Assembly (NCBI GenBank): GCA_041654915.1
Contig: JBAZCO010000068.1
Location: forward strand, 1-9,736
DNA from: JBAZCO01 sp041654915
GTDB taxonomy: Bacteria; Bacillota; Clostridia; Christensenellales; DTU072
Length of the DNA stretch: 9,736 nt
Direction: 5' to 3'
The position numbers and the translations under genes were made by a program. Under the pieces are notes generated by a model. That model saw only the letters and a program-made list of their open reading frames with translations. It was not told the origin of the DNA and made no database searches. This document shows, in pieces, positions 7,670 through 9,736 of the stretch. Within the stretch, counting starts at the first letter, position 1. Every line of letters starts with the position of its first letter.

Positions 7670-7906
7670 ATGAGCGAGAAAACCCCCAACAACTTTATTG
7701 ATAAGCACAAAGTAGTTTGTCCCCATTGCCCAAAAGATGTATTGGACCATATGACAGTATGCCCTTTTTGCGGCGGCAAGCTCATTCCGCAGGGCTACAA
7801 TCCCCCAAACCCCGCAAAAATGAAAAAAATCAAACTGATTGCATGGGTTATATTGGGAATAGTCGCCACCGCTATTGCGATATTTATTATTTTAGATAAG
7901 CTATAA
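7670..7906 (+). CDS. Zinc-ribbon single-pass membrane protein
   Basis: This 78-aa protein has two CxxC knuckles, CPHC (C17, C20) and CPFCGG (C31, C34), in a short zinc-ribbon-like domain. A Pro/Asn linker (GYNPPNPAK) and a C-terminal membrane helix at about 54-74 follow. The expected topology is a cytoplasmic zinc ribbon tethered by a tail anchor. An in-frame TTG at 7655 exists, but the ATG at 7670, 2 bp after the previous stop codon, fits coupled translation and starts a sensible hydrophilic N-terminus. There is no clear separate ribosome binding site. Similar small zinc-ribbon membrane proteins are widespread in Firmicutes and mostly uncharacterised. Its place as the last gene of the opp transcript is supported by the terminator-like hairpin just downstream. 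Confidence 0.75.
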   Translation: MSEKTPNNFIDKHKVVCPHCPKDVLDHMTVCPFCGGKLIPQGYNPPNPAKMKKIKLIAWVILGIVATAIAIFIILDKL

Positions 7907-7922
7907 TAAACCTATTGCTAAA

Positions 7923-7943
7923 GGGAGAATATCTCCGTTTTTT
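7923..7943 (+). terminator. Probable intrinsic terminator of the opp operon
   Basis: GGAGA (7924-7928) pairs with TCTCC (7932-7936) around an ATA loop, followed by G and six Ts (7938-7943). The stem is only 5 bp, so termination may be partial. It sits 17 bases after the last opp-linked stop codon and before a separate promoter, which supports the call. Confidence 0.55.
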
Positions 7944-8015
7944 ATGCGGCGAATTTATCTTGGGGTCTTATAAATGTGATTTAAAAGGTTGTAGAGGCAA
8001 AAATATATTTTGCTA

Positions 8016-8044
8016 TGGAAATTTTTGCTGTTATGGTGTATAAT
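8016..8044 (+). promoter_or_regulatory. Candidate sigma-A promoter for the dehydrogenase operon
   Basis: A consensus -10 box TATAAT (8039-8044) is preceded by 17 bp and a -35-like TGGAAA (8016-8021, four of six consensus bases). Transcription would start near 8051, leaving a leader of about 138 nt before the ATG at 8189. Confidence 0.55.
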
Positions 8045-8068
8045 GTCTTTGTGGTAGTTTTGTTGAAC

Positions 8069-8113
8069 ATTCAAAGTGATTATATTACATGTGAATTTGC
8101 CGCACAAGGCAAA
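8069..8113 (+). promoter_or_regulatory. Leader/operator region with two small inverted repeats
   Basis: ATTCA (8069-8073) and TGAAT (8092-8096) bracket an inner GTGAT/ATTAC pairing (8076-8080 with 8084-8088, one G-U). Directly after it, TTTGCC (8096-8101) pairs with GGCAAA (8108-8113) around a six-base loop. They lie downstream of the candidate promoter, so they could be leader hairpins or a repressor site. I could not match them to a known riboswitch or T-box. The remainder of the 282-bp gap (7907-8188) shows nothing else I can name. Confidence 0.35.
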
Positions 8114-8188
8114 GTTTTATGCTTAAGACAAATAGGTAATTAAAAAAATTCTGTTCGGGTGAATCTCGGGCATTTTTGAGGTGGATTT

Positions 8189-9613
8189 ATGTATGATGTT
8201 TTGATAATTGGTGGCGGTGTTACAGGTGCTGCGTGCCTTAGAGAGCTTTCCCGCTACCGCCTAAAAGTAGCCCTAATCGAAAAGGAAAATGATATTGCCT
8301 GCGGCGCATCTAGAGCAAATAGCGGCATTATCCATGCGGGGTATGACTGCGTGCCGGGTACGCAAAAGGCACGCTTTAATGTCGAGGGTAGCCGTATGTT
8401 CCCCGCTCTTGTCAAGGAATTTGGCATACCCTACCGCAACATTGGCTCTTTGGTTGTTGGCAGGGCGGGAAGTGAGGATGAAATACGCACCCTATACGAG
8501 AGAGGAATAAAAAATAGCGTTAGGGTAGAAATAGTTGATAGAAAGCGCATAGAGGAAATTGACCCCGGCATTGCGCCCGATATGGTAGTTGGGCTGTTTG
8601 CAGAGGATGCAGCGGTAATATCGCCATACAAGTTTAATATTGCGCTTGCCGACCACGCAGTAATAAACGGGGCTGAAGTCTTTACCGACGCCAAAGCGTT
8701 AAAGATAGACCACGACGGCAACGCATTTACTGTGCATACTCCAAGAGGTGAGTTTTATGCGAAGGTGATAATCAATGCGGCGGGTGCAGGGGCGGCACGG
8801 GTGAGTGCGCTTGCGGGGGGAGAGCCTTACCAAACAAGACACGCTGTGGGCGAATACTATATTCTTGACAACTCAGAAAAAGATGAGGTAAAGACAGTGG
8901 TTTTCCCTCTCCCTGACGAACTTGGCAAAGGTATTTTGGTTGCGCCAACGGCGGACGGCAACATTATACTAGGACCTACCGCAATCACAAGGGAGGACTC
9001 CGAGGATGTATCGGTTAGCCGTGAGGGACTTGCCAGGGTTAGAGCGGGAGCGCTTAAAGTTTTTAAACCTATGAACTTGAGAAAGGTGATAAGAGTATTT
9101 GGGGGTATGCGCTCAACTTGCGGACACGACTTTATCATTGAGGAATCCGCATCCCGTCCTGGACTAATTAACCTTGTGGGGGTTTGTTCACCGGGGTTGT
9201 CATCGTCTCCCGCAATAGCGGTATATGTGGCAGAGCTTGTAAAAAACATTATCCCCGCCGAGGAAAAGACGGAGTTTTTGCCATATGTAAAACAAAAGAG
9301 ATTTACAGAGCTTAGCAAAGAGGAACTCAATGAGCTTGTGAAAAAGGACAGCCGTTGGGGCAGATTGATTTGTCGGTGTGAAAAAGTAACCGAGGCGGAA
9401 ATAGTTGCCGCCGTGCATTCCCCCGTGCCTGCCGTGACAGTGGACGCTGTAAAAAAGCGTGTGCGTGCGGGAATGGGGCGTTGTCAAGGCAGTTTTTGCG
9501 GCATAAAGGTGATGGAAATTATCTCACGGGAACTAGATATTCCTTTCTCTGCAGTCAAGAAGGGCGGCAAAGATAGTCAAATTGCCGTGCTTAAAATCAA
9601 AGAGGAGCTGTAA
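8189..9613 (+). CDS. FAD-dependent dehydrogenase of the GlpA/LhgO type with BFD-like [2Fe-2S] domain
   Basis: The protein (474 aa) most likely oxidises glycerol 3-phosphate to dihydroxyacetone phosphate, or a 2-hydroxyacid, using bound FAD and passing electrons on through an iron-sulfur domain. The FAD-binding Rossmann motif is GGGVTG (8-13), with an acidic E31 ending the second strand. SRANSGIIHAGYD (41-53) is typical of the DAO-fold dehydrogenases. IINAAGAGA (194-202) and RVFGGMRS (302-309) are the later FAD contacts. The C-terminal BFD-like domain has C395-x-C397 and C432-x4-C437. GAGGTGG at 8178-8184 supports the ATG at 8189. The next gene, 60 bp on, starts another FAD oxidoreductase, the pairing seen in Firmicutes glycerol loci. 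L-2-hydroxyglutarate oxidase-like enzymes belong to the same superfamily, so the substrate is not settled. Confidence 0.85.
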   Translation: MYDVLIIGGGVTGAACLRELSRYRLKVALIEKENDIACGASRANSGIIHAGYDCVPGTQKARFNVEGSRMFPALVKEFGIPYRNIGSLVVGRAGSEDEIRTLYERGIKNSVRVEIVDRKRIEEIDPGIAPDMVVGLFAEDAAVISPYKFNIALADHAVINGAEVFTDAKALKIDHDGNAFTVHTPRGEFYAKVIINAAGAGAARVSALAGGEPYQTRHAVGEYYILDNSEKDEVKTVVFPLPDELGKGILVAPTADGNIILGPTAITREDSEDVSVSREGLARVRAGALKVFKPMNLRKVIRVFGGMRSTCGHDFIIEESASRPGLINLVGVCSPGLSSSPAIAVYVAELVKNIIPAEEKTEFLPYVKQKRFTELSKEELNELVKKDSRWGRLICRCEKVTEAEIVAAVHSPVPAVTVDAVKKRVRAGMGRCQGSFCGIKVMEIISRELDIPFSAVKKGGKDSQIAVLKIKEEL

Positions 9614-9673
9614 AAAGTGAAATACAATCTTGTTTTTTATATAGTAACTTTTGCAAGATAGAGAGGTTTGAAT

Positions 9674-9736
9674 ATGAAGTATGATGTTTGTATTATAGGC
9701 GGCGGACCAGCGGGTATGGCGGCGGCAATAGCTGCG
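9674..9736 (+). CDS. FAD/NAD(P)-binding pyridine nucleotide-disulfide-type oxidoreductase, 3'-truncated
   Basis: Only 21 codons are in the window. They read MKYDVCIIGGGPAGMAAAIAA, a textbook dinucleotide-binding start with GGGPAG (9-14). GAGAGG (9661-9666) lies 7 bases before the ATG. In Firmicutes glycerol loci the BFD-containing dehydrogenase is commonly followed by such a flavoprotein, which may relay electrons to NAD(P). With only the first motif visible the exact family cannot be set. Confidence 0.8.
   Translation, partial: MKYDVCIIGGGPAGMAAAIAA

Noticed and set aside
7241..7750. 169-aa reverse-strand reading frame across the oppF end and the small genes
   Set aside because: It lies antisense to three supported coding frames, and its sequence looks like reversed coding without domains.
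8063..8091. Second promoter (TTGAAC with TACATG)
   Set aside because: The spacing is 17 bp but the -10 box is weak. The upstream TATAAT is a much better candidate.
8045..8188. Known riboswitch or T-box in the dehydrogenase leader
   Set aside because: I found no T-box GGTGGNACC-type motif and no recognisable conserved riboswitch core.
9617..9661. GTG-initiated 14-codon reading frame between the two oxidoreductases
   Set aside because: It is very short, has no good ribosome binding site and shows no sign of conservation that can be seen here.

Overview
The window looks like a chromosomal segment of a low-to-moderate-GC Gram-positive bacterium, most plausibly an uncultured gut-type Clostridia lineage. 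This is an inference from the purine-rich AGGAGG-type ribosome binding sites, the tight operon spacing, the Opp/Dpp protein sequences and the FAD-oxidoreductase pair typical of Firmicutes glycerol loci. No rRNA, tRNA, CRISPR array, insertion sequence or phage gene was seen. All genes read on the + strand.

Region 1 (1-7423) is a complete-looking peptide-type (Opp/Dpp/App) ABC importer operon, except that the first gene is cut by the left edge. The order is extracellular substrate-binding protein (oppA-like), permease oppB, permease oppC, ATPase oppD, ATPase oppF. From oppB onward the genes are separated by 10 and 7 bp or overlap by 4 bp. The oppA-oppB gap is longer (118 bp) and holds a strong 16-bp-stem palindrome plus a second small dyad. 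These could set the ratio of binding protein to membrane subunits.

Several subunits are larger than the family norm. The binding protein has about 175 extra residues in its N-terminal half. OppC is 641 aa against roughly 300 usually, because about 300 residues, including about 61-residue degenerate repeats, are inserted after the first membrane helix. OppD and OppF each carry a basic N-terminal extension of about 70 residues. The ABC catalytic motifs and the C-terminal four-cysteine motifs are intact, so the importer is expected to work. The insertions in OppA and OppC are both on the outside of the cell and may contact each other.

Region 2 (7407-7906) holds two small single-pass membrane proteins joined to the opp operon by overlap or near-contact. 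One has an N-terminal CxxC...CxxC zinc ribbon. A short GC stem followed by T6 just after them probably ends the operon.

Region 3 (7907-9736) begins with a 282-bp intergenic stretch containing the candidate terminator, a good sigma-A-like promoter and a leader of about 140 nt with small inverted repeats. It is followed by a GlpA/LhgO-type FAD dehydrogenase with a BFD-like [2Fe-2S] domain. The first 21 codons of a second FAD/NAD-binding oxidoreductase run off the right edge. Together these suggest a glycerol-3-phosphate (or related 2-hydroxyacid) oxidation operon, transcribed independently of opp.
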